Assembly (NCBI GenBank): GCA_012727935.1
Contig: JAAYGA010000168.1
Location: 1 to 36,856 of the forward strand
Direction of reading: 5' to 3'
Source: Pseudomonadaceae bacterium
GTDB taxonomy: Bacteria; Pseudomonadota; Gammaproteobacteria; Pseudomonadales; Halomonadaceae
DNA length: 36,856 bases
The notes beneath the pieces were generated by a model, which made no database searches, was not told the origin of the DNA, and saw only the letters and a program-made list of their open reading frames with translations. The position numbers and the translations under genes were made by a program. Positions 7,420 to 16,499 of the stretch are shown one piece after another (within the stretch, counting starts at the first letter, position 1; each line of letters starts with the position of its first letter).

Positions 7420-7980
7420 ATGTTATTAACCCATTTACAACACTCGCCGCCAAAATCAGCCACAATTAATTGGCTGCCTAGTGTGCATTTAACAGGCGCT
7501 CCAGCAGGGGCTTGGCGAAGCTGGCTGCAAGAAAAAGGTTCGCTTACCCTTAGGCTAAAAAACCATGCTCAGCACAGCTTTAAAGTTAGAGTGCTGAGTG
7601 AACAACTAACCACTGCACTGCCCAATGAAATGGCTTTGTTAGGCTGCATAAAACAGCGGTCGTGGGTTCGGCAGGTGGTTTTGGAAGTTGATGGCAAGCC
7701 TTGGGTATTTGCCCGATCAGTTATGCCTTTAGATTCACGCGGCCTAGCGTACCGTCGCCTTCTTCAAGTGGGTGACAAGGCATTAGGTCAGGTGCTATTT
7801 AACGACCCCTTAATTAAGCGTGGCCCCTTTGTTTTTTGTGTGCCTAACCAGCTTTCTTTACCTAGCCTGTGGGGTCGTGCTTCGTGTTTTTCAGGCCAAA
7901 ATTTACGCCTATTAGTAGCTGAACATTTTTTACATCCAATGGCTAAACAGCTACTTTTATCTGGAGCGCCTGAAGCATGA
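7420..7980 (+). CDS. ubiC: Chorismate lyase (chorismate pyruvate-lyase)
   Basis: UbiC converts chorismate to 4-hydroxybenzoate plus pyruvate, the first committed step of ubiquinone synthesis, in the cytoplasm. Family landmarks are visible: [20 protein letters not shown] (product-binding Arg), LGQVLF (the retained-product pocket loop) and LLVAEHFL near the C-terminus (catalytic Glu region), with GRASCF matching GRRSRL of E. coli. The start is uncertain: ATG 7420 gives 186 residues, near the usual 165-185, while the upstream GTG at 7372 adds 16; neither has a clear ribosome site. The stop overlaps the ubiA start (ATGA), so the pair is coupled. Confidence 0.85.
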   Translation: MLLTHLQHSPPKSATINWLPSVHLTGAPAGAWRSWLQEKGSLTLRLKNHAQHSFKVRVLSEQLTTALPNEMALLGCIKQRSWVRQVVLEVDGKPWVFARSVMPLDSRGLAYRRLLQVGDKALGQVLFNDPLIKRGPFVFCVPNQLSLPSLWGRASCFSGQNLRLLVAEHFLHPMAKQLLLSGAPEA

Positions 7981-8843
7981 CACCTTGGTATCAACGTATT
8001 CCTGCATTTGTAGACTTAACACGGTTAAATCGCCCTATCGGTACTTACCTAGTCTTATGGCCTACCTTATGGGCCTTATGGTTTGCTGCTGGTGGTGTGC
8101 CAGATTTTAAAGTGCTAATAATTTTTGTAGTGGGCGTGGTGTTAATGCGTTCAGCTGGCTGTGTAATCAATGATTTTGCTGATCGTAAAGTAGACGGCCA
8201 TGTTAGACGAACCTGCACGCGGCCTTTAGCAACCGGCAAGGTAACAGCTAAAGAAGCTTTAATATTGTTTGCAGTTTTAATTTTAATTTCGTTTATTTTA
8301 ACCTTGTTTACCAATGCATTAACTGTGGCGTTAGCACCTATAGCCTTGCTATTAGCGGCTAGTTACCCGTTTATGAAGCGTTACACCCACTTTCCACAGG
8401 TGGTGTTAGGGGCTGCTTTTTCTTGGGCAATTCCTATGGCTTTTGCAGCACAAAGCAATGCTTTACCTGCTGCTTTATGGCTGGTTCTTTTCGCTAACTT
8501 GGTTTGGACGGTGGGCTATGACACAACTTACGCTTTGGAAGACAGGGAAGATGACCTTAAAATTGGTGTTAAGTCGACAGCCATTTTTTTTGGTAAGTAT
8601 GACCGTTTTGCCATAGCTGTTTTACAACTTTGTACTTTGGTTTTATTGGTGTTGGCAGGCATAGCTTTTGAACGTGGCACACTTTTTTACCTAGGTTTAG
8701 TCGGCATGGCAGGTTTTTTTATTTGGCAACAATGGTTAATCCGCCATCGCCAACGTGGGCCTTGTTTACGGGCGTTTTTAAACAACCACTATGCAGGTAT
8801 GCTACTGTTTGTTTTACTAGCCGCCGACTACTGGTTTAAATAA
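7977..8843 (+). CDS. ubiA: 4-hydroxybenzoate octaprenyltransferase
   Basis: 288 residues, multi-spanning membrane prenyltransferase that joins the polyprenyl tail to 4-hydroxybenzoate. Both aspartate-rich motifs are present: NDFADRKVD (residues 65-73, Mg-diphosphate binding, followed by RPLATG) and [12 protein letters not shown] in the second half. The N-terminal [21 protein letters not shown] is typical of UbiA. The start codon overlaps the ubiC stop by four bases, so the two enzymes for consecutive steps are translated together. Length matches E. coli UbiA (290). No terminator with a clear U-run is seen in the 31 bases before the convergent response-regulator gene. Confidence 0.96.
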   Translation: MTPWYQRIPAFVDLTRLNRPIGTYLVLWPTLWALWFAAGGVPDFKVLIIFVVGVVLMRSAGCVINDFADRKVDGHVRRTCTRPLATGKVTAKEALILFAVLILISFILTLFTNALTVALAPIALLLAASYPFMKRYTHFPQVVLGAAFSWAIPMAFAAQSNALPAALWLVLFANLVWTVGYDTTYALEDREDDLKIGVKSTAIFFGKYDRFAIAVLQLCTLVLLVLAGIAFERGTLFYLGLVGMAGFFIWQQWLIRHRQRGPCLRAFLNNHYAGMLLFVLLAADYWFK

Positions 8844-8874
8844 CAACAACCTAGGGGTGGTTGAACAACAGGCT

Positions 8875-9708
8875 TTACAGCATTTGTGCTAGAACTTTAT
8901 TAAACTTTATTTCAGTTTCAGTATCTTGTGGTAAAAACTGTACCCGCACATTGAACTTGTCGCTTAGCGGGCTGCGTTCGGTTAGTTGCAGGTTAGAAAC
9001 ATAAGCTTTTACAGTAACTCTAATGGCGTTTTCTTCACTACCAACGGCTAAGCCTAGCGTTACTTCTTGTGCTAAGGTTAGGCAGCCATCGCTTCGTTTA
9101 GCTAATAAAAGTGCCTCTTGCTGGTTAATGTCGCGAATAATAACCGTCATACGCTCTTCACCAGCAATTAATAAAGCTTTACCAAAGGGGCCTTTACGCT
9201 TGGGTGCTGCTGGCCGCGGCTTGGCTTGGGCAAGTAACGGGTTACCACCGGCTAAAAGTTCTGCACCACCAGCAGCAGAAATGCGTTCTTTACGACCCAT
9301 GTTCATTGCTTCTTCACGGGTAACGCAGCCACACTTAATTAACTGCTTCATTACTTTGGTAATTAACTGTTCTGGCGTAAAGGGTTTGGTAACATAATCG
9401 TTGACCCCAGCTTGCAGTGCTTCGACTACGTTTTCTTTTTGGTCTAAACTGGTAATAAGTATAAAAGGTTGTTCTTTTAGAGTTTCGTGGCTACGTACCC
9501 ACTGTAATAGTTCAATGCCACTCATTTCAGGCATTTCCCAGTCACAAAGAACCATATCAAAACTATTACGTTCCAGAAGAGCTTGGGCTTTGCGCCCGTC
9601 AACTGCTTCGGTAATTTCCATTTCTGGGTATTCGGTTCGTAGAGTTTTTTGCACCAAATCACGAATAAATTTGGCATCATCAACAATTAAAAGTCTTATT
9701 TTTTTCAT
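8875..9708 (-). CDS. Single-receiver response regulator with uncharacterised beta-rich output domain
   Basis: 277 residues. Residues 1-125 are a CheY-like receiver: acidic pair VDD (10-11), phospho-acceptor Asp56 (LCDWEMPEMSG), the ITS switch, and the YVTKPF lysine. A linker rich in Ala/Pro/Lys leads to a C-terminal domain of about 100 residues that is predicted mainly beta strand (GKALLIAGEERMTVIIRDI...). That region resembles a PilZ-like barrel, but I do not see the canonical RxxxR and D/NxSxxG c-di-GMP motifs. No DNA-binding helix-turn-helix and no histidine kinase gene next to it. An equivalent stand-alone regulator near ubiA is, to my memory, found in Pseudomonas. Target unknown. Confidence 0.78.
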   Translation of the reverse strand: MKKIRLLIVDDAKFIRDLVQKTLRTEYPEMEITEAVDGRKAQALLERNSFDMVLCDWEMPEMSGIELLQWVRSHETLKEQPFILITSLDQKENVVEALQAGVNDYVTKPFTPEQLITKVMKQLIKCGCVTREEAMNMGRKERISAAGGAELLAGGNPLLAQAKPRPAAPKRKGPFGKALLIAGEERMTVIIRDINQQEALLLAKRSDGCLTLAQEVTLGLAVGSEENAIRVTVKAYVSNLQLTERSPLSDKFNVRVQFLPQDTETEIKFNKVLAQML

Positions 9709-9909
9709 GTTTATACGCTGGCCAAGAAGTAAAAGTTAAGCAATCATGATTCTAGCGTTAAAGTAAAGTAAATGTCAGTAGTCTGCTTCAAGGATAATGG
9801 CCTTGTTAGCATAAAAAATTTGCTTTATTACTTATTGCAGGTAAAATTTTTCTATATCGCAGTTGCGAACAGTAAACACAGAACAATAAAGATAAAAATA
9901 GGTGCAGCC

Positions 9910-10323
9910 ATGACAGAACTTGAAGACCTTGAAGATAACCCCGGCCCTGAAGGGCTGCTAAGTTTAAAATTGGTTGCTACCCCTAAAGATACTAATTTAC
10001 ACGGTGATATTTCTGCAGGCTGGGTGGTGTCACAAATGGAACAGGCCGCAGAGCTAGCCGCCGCACGTTTAGCGAAAGGGCGAACGGCTACAGTTGCGCT
10101 AACTAGTATGGATTTTCTTTGCCCCGTTCGTTTGGGCAGTTTGGTGCAGGTGCATTCCCAACTATTAGAAACAGGCACTAGTTCAATGAAAATTAGTGTA
10201 GAAGTTTGGATATTACCACCCAATGAAAAAGACCCTAATAGCCTTTATAAAGTAACAGAAGCTGTTTTTGTTATGGTTGCGCTTGATGACAAAGGCCGAA
10301 TTCGCACTTTACCCAATAGTTAA
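9910..10323 (+). CDS. YciA-type hotdog acyl-CoA thioesterase
   Basis: I use ATG 9910, preceded by AGGTG six bases away; the track start at 9772 adds an AT-rich, non-conserved leader. The 137-residue product is a single hotdog domain. The core NLHGDISAGWVVSQMEQAAELAA matches the YciA pattern (NANGDIFGGWLMSQMD in E. coli), with the catalytic Asp in GDI, and later STxM.F-like TSMDFLCPVRLGSLV and SSMKISVEVWI strands. YciA-like enzymes hydrolyse a wide range of short to long acyl-CoAs in the cytoplasm. The gene stands alone, divergent from the response regulator. The A-rich leader just before the ribosome site is noted in the findings. Confidence 0.87.
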   Translation: MTELEDLEDNPGPEGLLSLKLVATPKDTNLHGDISAGWVVSQMEQAAELAAARLAKGRTATVALTSMDFLCPVRLGSLVQVHSQLLETGTSSMKISVEVWILPPNEKDPNSLYKVTEAVFVMVALDDKGRIRTLPNS

Positions 10324-10522
10324 GTTAACTAGTTTTCTATTTAAATCCCCAGTAAAAAGTGTAATTTAGGTTGAAAGTCGGTAAGAAATCGCCATAAAAT
10401 TAGTTGTTTATTCGTTTTTACCCTTCTTTGTTAATCTTAAACAATGCTACTAAGCTTTATTTACAGTAGCTTAAAAAGGTTAATTGTTAAGTAGTTAATT
10501 ATACATCTTAGAGGTGAAGCAC

Positions 10523-10726
10523 TTGAAGCCACGCGGCTTGCCAGACTATTACCGGCAAAAAATAAACTTACATGATGAGCTTGATAAACAGCTTCGTGAA
10601 GAGTTGTTAAAGCTTGATGCAAAAAAGCCAGTAGTTGACCCAGACCTTGCCTTTAAGGAAGAAATTGAGGCACTACTGAAAAATTATGGTATCTCTCCTG
10701 CTCAGATGTTAGAAATTCTCTCTTGA
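10523..10726 (+). CDS. Small charged helical protein of unknown function
   Basis: 67-70 residues, mostly predicted helix with many charged residues (HDELDKQLREELLKLDAKK) and a C-terminal EIEALLKNYGISPAQMLEIL, which looks like a small helical or winged unit. I do not recognise the family. The start is probably TTG 10523, because GAGGTG lies six bases upstream of it; the track's GTG at 10514 is itself part of that GAGGTG. Its stop codon TGA falls inside the -35 element of the sigma-32 promoter of grpE. The frame is coding-like, but without homologues I hold it only moderately. Confidence 0.55.
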   Translation: MKPRGLPDYYRQKINLHDELDKQLREELLKLDAKKPVVDPDLAFKEEIEALLKNYGISPAQMLEILS

Positions 10727-10750
10727 AACTTTAGTAACTTGCCCCCATTT
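10722..10750 (+). promoter_or_regulatory. Sigma-32 heat-shock promoter of grpE-dnaK-dnaJ
   Basis: CTTGAAA (10722-10728), a 14-base spacer and CCCCATTT (10743-10750) match the RpoH consensus CTTGAAA-N11-16-CCCCATNT at essentially every position. It lies about 75 bases upstream of grpE. Confidence 0.93.
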
Positions 10751-10823
10751 ATCTGTAACCTAACTAGTTCAGCATGAATTAACGCAAGGGTGCCTTCTGT
10801 GCGCCCGGTTTACGGAGTTAAAT

Positions 10824-11414
10824 ATGAGCAAGCAAGAAGAAGTCCAAGAGCAACTCGAAGGAGAGTTGCTAGACCTAGTCAATGCAGACGCCGAACAGGT
10901 GAATGACCTAAGTCCTGAAGAAGAAATTGCTAGTCTATATGCTCAAATAGAAGCCTTACAGCAAGATGCCAATACGGCGCGTGATCAAATGCTGCGTGCT
11001 GCTGCAGAAGCACAAAATGTAAGGCGTCGAGCAGAAGCCGATGTAGAAAAAGCACACAAGTTTGCGCTAGAAAAATTTGCCCGTGAACTTTTGCCAGTTG
11101 TTGATAGCTTAGAAAAAGCCACTGAAGCTTTAGCCGGTGCTGAAGACTCGCAAAAAGAAGGTGTAGAAATGACCTTGCAGCTATTTTTAGCTGCTATGGG
11201 GAAGTTTCAAATTAAACAACTGAATCCGCTTGGGCAAACTTTTGACCCTCAATACCATGAAGCCATGAGTATGGTGCCTAACCCTGCTTTGCCAGCTAAT
11301 GCGGTGATGGACGTGTTGCAGAAAGGTTATTCTTTAAATGAACGCTTGTTGCGTCCTGCGATGGTTGTTGTTGCAACCGGCGGCGAAGCAAAAAAAGTTA
11401 ATGAGATGGCTTGA
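10824..11414 (+). CDS. grpE: Nucleotide exchange factor GrpE
   Basis: 196 residues, as in E. coli (197). An acidic N-terminal tail and a long coiled-coil helix (IASLYAQIEALQQDANTARDQMLRAAAEAQNVRRRAEADVEKAHKF region) lead to the four-helix bundle and the C-terminal beta domain with the family signature NPLGQTFDPQYHEAMSMV and the closing RPAMVVVA. GrpE releases ADP from DnaK in the cytoplasmic folding cycle. GGAG lies seven to eight bases before the ATG. First gene of the cluster behind the sigma-32 promoter; 64 bases separate it from dnaK. Confidence 0.97.
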   Translation: MSKQEEVQEQLEGELLDLVNADAEQVNDLSPEEEIASLYAQIEALQQDANTARDQMLRAAAEAQNVRRRAEADVEKAHKFALEKFARELLPVVDSLEKATEALAGAEDSQKEGVEMTLQLFLAAMGKFQIKQLNPLGQTFDPQYHEAMSMVPNPALPANAVMDVLQKGYSLNERLLRPAMVVVATGGEAKKVNEMA

Positions 11415-11478
11415 AATACGGCACCTCAGCACACATTAAATAGATAAGCGAATTGAACTTACTTTCGGAGAGATAAAT

Positions 11479-13392
11479 ATGGGTCGCATTATAGGCATTG
11501 ACCTAGGTACTACCAACTCATGTATTGCTGTGTTAGATGGCGACAAGCCAAAAGTGATTGAAAATGCTGAAGGTGGACGTACAACCCCTTCCATTATTGC
11601 TTACACAGAAGATGGCGAAATTTTAGTTGGCCAAAGCGCCAAGCGCCAAGCAGTTACTAACCCACACAACACCCTTTACGCCATTAAGCGTTTAATTGGC
11701 CGCCGTTTTGATGAAGAAGTTGTTCAGAAAGTCATTAAAATGGTGCCTTACAAAATTGTTAAGGCTGAAAATTCTGACGCTTGGGTTGAAGTTAACGGTA
11801 AGAAAATGGCACCGCCACAAATTTCTGCTGAAGTCTTGAAAAAGATGAAAGCCACAGCAGAAGATTATTTAGGCGAAGAAGTAACTGAAGCCGTTATTAC
11901 CGTTCCAGCTTACTTTAACGACAGCCAGCGCCAAGCAACTAAAGACGCAGGCCGCATTGCTGGCCTTGATGTTAAGCGCATTATTAACGAACCAACCGCA
12001 GCAGCACTTGCTTACGGTATGGACAAATCAAGCGGCGATAAAACCATTGCTGTGTTTGACTTGGGCGGTGGTACTTTCGATATTTCTATTATCGAAATTG
12101 CAGACGTTGATGGCGAAACGCAGTTTGAAGTTTTGGCAACCAACGGTGACACCTTCCTAGGTGGTGAAGATTTTGACATTCGTTTAATTAATTACCTAGC
12201 GGATGAGTTCAAAAAAGACAATGGTATGGACCTTAAAGGTGATCCTTTAGCCATGCAGCGTCTAAAAGAAGCTGCAGAAAAAGCCAAGATTGAACTTTCT
12301 TCAGCCCAGCAAACCGATGTAAACCTTCCTTACATTACTGCTGATGCCAGTGGTCCTAAGCACTTAAACGTGAAGGTTACCCGTGCTAAGTTAGAATCTT
12401 TGGTTGAAGATTTAGTTGAACGTTCATTAGAGCCTTGCCGTATTGCATTGAAAGATGCTGGCTTAACAATAAGCAAAATTGACGACGTTATCTTGGTGGG
12501 TGGTCAAATTCGTATGCCACTGGTTCAAGCTAAGGTTGCTGAATTTTTTGGTAAAGAAGCTCGTAAAGACGTTAACCCAGACGAAGCAGTAGCCGTAGGC
12601 GCAGCCATTCAAGGTGCGGTTCTTTCGGGTGATGTGAAAGACGTTCTACTGCTAGACGTAACGCCACTAACGCTAGGTATTGAAACCATGGGCGGCGTGA
12701 TGACTTCTTTGATCGAGAAGAACACCACTATTCCGACTAAGAAATCTCAGGTGTTTTCGACTGCAGAAGACAACCAGAATGCAGTAACAATTCACGTATT
12801 GCAGGGTGAGCGTAAGCAAGCTACCCAAAATAAGTCACTCGGTCGTTTTGACTTGGCTGATATTCCACCAGCGCAGCGCGGTTTACCACAAATTGAAGTT
12901 ACTTTTGACTTAGACGCTAACGGTATTTTAAACGTTTCTGCTAAAGATAAAGCAACAGGTAAAGAGCAATCGGTCATCATTAAAGCTTCTTCTGGCTTGT
13001 CTGACGAAGAAGTAGAAAAAATGGTGCAAGATGCAGCAGCCCACGCCGCTGAAGATAAAAAGTTTGAAGAAATGGTGCAGGTGCGTAACCAAGCCGACGG
13101 TATGATTCACGCCGCACGTAAAATGCTAACTGAAGCCGCTGACAAAGCAGATGCAGCAGAAAAAGAAGCAATTGAAACTGCCATCACTGAACTAGAAGAA
13201 GCCATGAAGGGCGACGACAAAGAAGCCATTGACGCTAAAATTCTAGTGCTAACCGAAGCTTCTAGTGGCCTAGCGCAGAAGATGCAGGCTGAAGCAGCGT
13301 CTGCAACCCAAGGCGCAGAAGCCACTTCCAAAAACTCTGATGATGTTGTTGATGCAGAGTTTGAAGAAGTAAAAGAAGACGATAAAAAATAA
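11479..13392 (+). CDS. dnaK: Hsp70 chaperone DnaK
   Basis: 637 residues, normal length. The ATPase domain shows the phosphate-1 motif [10 protein letters not shown] (residues 5-14), phosphate-2 [13 protein letters not shown], and the adenosine motif; the substrate domain and helical lid follow, ending in [17 protein letters not shown], the C-terminal EEVK-type tail. It binds exposed hydrophobic peptides with ATP-driven cycling, helped by the flanking GrpE and DnaJ. CGGAGAG precedes the ATG. One oddity: the adenine-contact motif reads GGQIRMP instead of the usual GGQTRMP (codon ATT). Regulated through the sigma-32 promoter ahead of grpE. Confidence 0.98.
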   Translation: MGRIIGIDLGTTNSCIAVLDGDKPKVIENAEGGRTTPSIIAYTEDGEILVGQSAKRQAVTNPHNTLYAIKRLIGRRFDEEVVQKVIKMVPYKIVKAENSDAWVEVNGKKMAPPQISAEVLKKMKATAEDYLGEEVTEAVITVPAYFNDSQRQATKDAGRIAGLDVKRIINEPTAAALAYGMDKSSGDKTIAVFDLGGGTFDISIIEIADVDGETQFEVLATNGDTFLGGEDFDIRLINYLADEFKKDNGMDLKGDPLAMQRLKEAAEKAKIELSSAQQTDVNLPYITADASGPKHLNVKVTRAKLESLVEDLVERSLEPCRIALKDAGLTISKIDDVILVGGQIRMPLVQAKVAEFFGKEARKDVNPDEAVAVGAAIQGAVLSGDVKDVLLLDVTPLTLGIETMGGVMTSLIEKNTTIPTKKSQVFSTAEDNQNAVTIHVLQGERKQATQNKSLGRFDLADIPPAQRGLPQIEVTFDLDANGILNVSAKDKATGKEQSVIIKASSGLSDEEVEKMVQDAAAHAAEDKKFEEMVQVRNQADGMIHAARKMLTEAADKADAAEKEAIETAITELEEAMKGDDKEAIDAKILVLTEASSGLAQKMQAEAASATQGAEATSKNSDDVVDAEFEEVKEDDKK

Positions 13393-13422
13393 GTTTTCTG
13401 GTAAATAAGCAGTCAACATAAT

Positions 13423-13455
13423 AGACAACGCGGGAGCCTTTCCCGCGTTGTCTTT
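13423..13455 (+). terminator. Strong hairpin between dnaK and dnaJ
   Basis: Perfect 13-base arms AGACAACGCGGGA and TCCCGCGTTGTCT with a GCCTT loop, followed by only a short T-run. It could partly terminate after dnaK or protect the dnaK mRNA 3' end, giving lower dnaJ expression. Confidence 0.72.
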
Positions 13456-13505
13456 ATACGATAGTTAATTTATAAGATGGTTGAAACAGGCGGTGACAAA
13501 AAACC

Positions 13506-14636
13506 ATGGCAAAACGTGATTATTACGAAATCCTAGGTGTAGAGCGCGAGGCTGACGAAAAAGCTATTAAGAAAGCCTACCGTCGTCTGGCTATGAAATA
13601 CCATCCAGACCGTAACTCTGATGACCCAGCAGCAGAAGATAAGTTTAAAGAAGCCACTGAAGCCTATGAGGTTTTAGCTGACGAACAAAAACGTGAAGCC
13701 TACGATCATTACGGCCATGCTGGTTTAGACCAACAAATGGGCGGCGGTGGTTTTGGTGGTGGCAATAGCGGTTTTGGCGACATTTTTGGCGATGTATTTG
13801 GCGATATTTTTTCGGGTGGCTCAAGTCGTGGTGCTGGTCGCAGTAGTGCTCAGCGCGGCTCAGACCTTCGCTACCAGTTAGACTTAGATTTAGAAGAAGC
13901 CGTTAAAGGCACCAGTGTAAAAATTAAAGTGCCTACACTTGCAGAATGTACCCCTTGTAACGGTACAGGCTCTGATGATGGGCAGGTTAAAACCTGTACC
14001 ACCTGTGGTGGTGCGGGTCAGGTGCGTATGCAGCAAGGTTTCTTTGCTATTCAGCAAACTTGCCCTACTTGTCGGGGTGCTGGCCAGTCAATTAGTAACC
14101 CTTGTAAGAAGTGTAATGGTGAAGGGCGCGTTCAAAACACTAAAACTTTGGAAGTTAAAATTCCAGCGGGTGTTGATACAGATGACCGCATTCGTCTTTC
14201 TGGTGAAGGGGAAGCTGGGCGTAAAGGTGGGCCAACGGGCGATCTTTATGTGCAAATTAATGTGCGCCCCCACCCAATTTTTGAACGCGATGGTGCCGAT
14301 CTTCACTGTGAAGTGCCGGTTAGCTTTGTTGATGCAACCCTAGGTGGCGAGCTTGAAGTACCCACCTTAGAAGGCCGAGTGAAGCTTAAAATTCCTGCTG
14401 AAACACAAACGGGTAAACTGTTTCGTTTACGTGGCAAGGGTGTTAAGCAGGTTAGAGGCGGAGCACAAGGCGACTTGTTGTGTCGAGTAGTGCTTGAAAC
14501 GCCAGTGAACCTAAGCGATGCACAAAAAGATATTTTACGTCAGTTCCATGAAGACACTCAGACAGAAAAAAATTCACCGAAAAAGAATAGCTGGTTTAAT
14601 GGTGTAAAAAGTTTTTTTGAAAACTTAAAATCTTAA
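13506..14636 (+). CDS. dnaJ: Chaperone DnaJ (Hsp40, class I)
   Basis: 376 residues, as in E. coli. Residues 1-70 are the J domain with the HPD tripeptide (MKYHPDRN) that stimulates DnaK; a Gly/Phe-rich linker follows ([14 protein letters not shown]). The zinc-binding region has all four CxxCxGxG repeats: [24 protein letters not shown] and CKKCNGEG. The two beta-barrel substrate domains complete the protein. It lies 113 bases after dnaK across a strong hairpin. The ribosome site is weak (AGGCGGTG, about ten bases upstream). A classic terminator follows. Confidence 0.98.
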   Translation: MAKRDYYEILGVEREADEKAIKKAYRRLAMKYHPDRNSDDPAAEDKFKEATEAYEVLADEQKREAYDHYGHAGLDQQMGGGGFGGGNSGFGDIFGDVFGDIFSGGSSRGAGRSSAQRGSDLRYQLDLDLEEAVKGTSVKIKVPTLAECTPCNGTGSDDGQVKTCTTCGGAGQVRMQQGFFAIQQTCPTCRGAGQSISNPCKKCNGEGRVQNTKTLEVKIPAGVDTDDRIRLSGEGEAGRKGGPTGDLYVQINVRPHPIFERDGADLHCEVPVSFVDATLGGELEVPTLEGRVKLKIPAETQTGKLFRLRGKGVKQVRGGAQGDLLCRVVLETPVNLSDAQKDILRQFHEDTQTEKNSPKKNSWFNGVKSFFENLKS

Positions 14637-14663
14637 GCTTTAAGCTAGTTTTTTGGCAAATAG

Positions 14664-14698
14664 AAACCCCGCTAGCTTATGGCTGCGGGGTTTTTTTA
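14664..14698 (+). terminator. Intrinsic terminator of dnaJ
   Basis: AAACCCCGC and GCGGGGTTT arms with a 12-base loop run straight into TTTTTTTATT. On the minus strand the same stem is followed by a shorter T-rich tract, so it may also help stop transcription from the thiolase gene. A second weaker hairpin (TTACCTAAC/GTTAGGTAA) follows at 14699-14723. Confidence 0.93.
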
Positions 14699-14757
14699 TT
14701 ACCTAACTTTTTGGGTTAGGTAAAAAAGCTTAGGTAAATGGGGTTTAGCTAAAAAGT

Positions 14758-15933
14758 TTAGCGTTCGATAGCTAAAGCAACACCCTGACCACCACCAATA
14801 CATAAAGTGGCTAGGCCTTTCTTAGCATCTTGCTTAACCATTTCGTGTACTAAAGACACTAGAACACGGCAACCAGAAGCACCAATGGGGTGGCCTAGTG
14901 CAATAGCGCCGCCATTAACGTTGACCTTGCTAACATCCCAGCCTAGTTCACGGTTAACGCACAGGGCTTGGGCAGCAAAAGCTTCGTTGGCTTCAACTAA
15001 GTCTAACTCGTTAATATCCCAGCCCGCTTTTTCTAAGCACAAGCGTGTAGCAGGAATAGGGCCAGTACCCATGATTTTAGGGTCTACACCGGCAGAAGAG
15101 TAAGCTTTAATGCGTGCTAAAACGGTTAAGCCTAATTCTTCAGCTTTTTTAGCTGAACAAAGGATAACTGCAGCTGCGCCATCATTAATTGAAGAAGCGT
15201 TACCTGCAGTTACTGTGCCGTCTTTTTTGAATGCAGGGCGCATAGTGCCAAGCTTTTCAGTCGTTACACTGCGTGGGCCTTCATCTGTATCAAAAACAAC
15301 TGGGTCGCCTTTGCGCTGAGGAATGATGACAGGGAAAATTTCGTCTTTAAAACGGCCTTCAGCAACGGCTTTAGAAGCCTTAACTTGAGAGGCAGCAGCA
15401 AATTCATCTTGGTCTTCACGGCTAATTTTGAACTGTTCAACAATGTTTTCAGTGGTAATACCCATGTGGTAGTCGTTGAACGCGTCCCATAAACCATCAA
15501 CAACCATAGTGTCTTGTGCTGTCCAAGGCCCCATGCGCTGACCATTACGTGAGTTAGGCAGGATGTGTGGTGAAGCACTCATGTTTTCTTGGCCACCGGC
15601 AATAATGATGTCGGCATCGCCACAACGAATGGCTTGAGTAGCAAGGTGTAGTGCTTTTAGACCAGAACCACAAACCTTGTTGATAGTCATGGCAGGTGTT
15701 GCTTCAGGTAAGCCTGCGGCAATCACAGCTTGACGTGCTGGGTTTTGACCACAACCGGCAGTTAAAACTTGGCCTAGAATAACTTCATCAATTTGGTCTG
15801 CTTTAATACCAGACTTTTCTAATAGTCCTTTAATAACTGTTGCGCCTAATTCATGAGCCGGCACATTAGCGAGTGAACCACCAAAGCTACCAATGGCAGT
15901 ACGACCTGCAGCTACAATGACAACATCTTGCAT
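14758..15933 (-). CDS. Acetyl-CoA C-acetyltransferase (thiolase)
   Basis: 391 residues, typical of biosynthetic/degradative thiolase II. The acylated cysteine is Cys88 ([10 protein letters not shown]); the C-terminal [15 protein letters not shown] supplies the general-base His, and CIGGGQG holds the second catalytic Cys. It condenses two acetyl-CoA to acetoacetyl-CoA or cleaves the reverse. GAGGxx-type start: AGGAGA lies seven bases before the ATG. It is a single gene behind the panD terminator and converges with dnaJ. PhaA, AtoB and a short-chain FadA-like role cannot be separated from sequence alone; no phaB, phaC or atoDA genes are next to it. Confidence 0.93.
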   Translation of the reverse strand: MQDVVIVAAGRTAIGSFGGSLANVPAHELGATVIKGLLEKSGIKADQIDEVILGQVLTAGCGQNPARQAVIAAGLPEATPAMTINKVCGSGLKALHLATQAIRCGDADIIIAGGQENMSASPHILPNSRNGQRMGPWTAQDTMVVDGLWDAFNDYHMGITTENIVEQFKISREDQDEFAAASQVKASKAVAEGRFKDEIFPVIIPQRKGDPVVFDTDEGPRSVTTEKLGTMRPAFKKDGTVTAGNASSINDGAAAVILCSAKKAEELGLTVLARIKAYSSAGVDPKIMGTGPIPATRLCLEKAGWDINELDLVEANEAFAAQALCVNRELGWDVSKVNVNGGAIALGHPIGASGCRVLVSLVHEMVKQDAKKGLATLCIGGGQGVALAIER

Positions 15934-16060
15934 ATTTGACTCTCCTAGTTAACCTCAACGAGGCAAAAATAATGAATATTATCTATGGCTAAAGTTAAAA
16001 ATGTACCAGAAGCTAAGCTAATTGCCTACAACTTGTAGTATAAACACCTTAATTAGCGAT

Positions 16061-16086
16061 AAAAAAAGGCAGCCTAGGCTGCCTTT
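16061..16086 (-). terminator. Intrinsic terminator of the pan operon
   Basis: Near-perfect palindrome AAAGGCAGCC-TA-GGCTGCCTTT followed on the minus strand by a run of seven T. It ends 11 bases beyond the panD stop codon and separates panD from the thiolase gene. Confidence 0.93.
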
Positions 16087-16096
16087 ATTGTTCAGT

Positions 16097-16477
16097 TTAA
16101 GAAACTTGAACAGGAATAGCGTCACTGGTGTGACTTACAGCATTGCCATCTGTTATGTAGATAAGCGCCGGTTTATGTTGCAAGCGTTCCTCTTCAGAAT
16201 AGTTGGCATAGGCACAGATAATTACTCTATCGCCTACACTTGCCATGTGTGCAGCAGCGCCATTAACAGAGATAATTCCGCTACCTTCTTCACCGCGAAT
16301 AATGTAAGTAGTAAAACGCTTACCATTATCTAGGTTGTAAATTTGAATTTGCTCGTATTCATGCATGCCAGCCATGTCGAGTAGATCACCATCTATGGCG
16401 CAAGAACCCTCATATTCAAGCACCGCATGAGTAACCCGAGCTTGATGGAGTTTGGCTTTGAGTAGAATGGTTTGCAT
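16097..16477 (-). CDS. panD: Aspartate 1-decarboxylase proenzyme
   Basis: 126 residues, the standard size. The self-cleavage site is Gly24-Ser25 (YEGSCAID); cleavage turns Ser25 into the pyruvoyl cofactor. Tyr58-region and the substrate Lys9 ([10 protein letters not shown]) are present. It makes beta-alanine from aspartate, which PanC in the adjacent gene joins to pantoate. It starts 22 bases after panC. A possible GAGG lies about 12 bases before the ATG, rather far. Last gene of the panB-panC-panD unit. Confidence 0.97.
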   Translation of the reverse strand: MQTILLKAKLHQARVTHAVLEYEGSCAIDGDLLDMAGMHEYEQIQIYNLDNGKRFTTYIIRGEEGSGIISVNGAAAHMASVGDRVIICAYANYSEEERLQHKPALIYITDGNAVSHTSDAIPVQVS

Positions 16478-16499
16478 TGCTTACTGTTACCTCGTTTAT

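Noticed and set aside
7229-7463. N-terminal 78 residues of the long SCP2-like ORF
   Set aside because: They run antisense over the ubiC start, look non-coding, and the SCP2 domain begins after ATG 7229.
11410-11416. CTTGAAA at the grpE stop, possible second sigma-32 promoter for dnaK
   Set aside because: No CCCCAT-like -10 element at a suitable distance; probably coincidental, although it also contains the stop codon.
12792-13331. Several minus-strand ORFs inside dnaK
   Set aside because: They mirror codon bias of dnaK on the opposite strand; no ribosome sites and no family resemblance.
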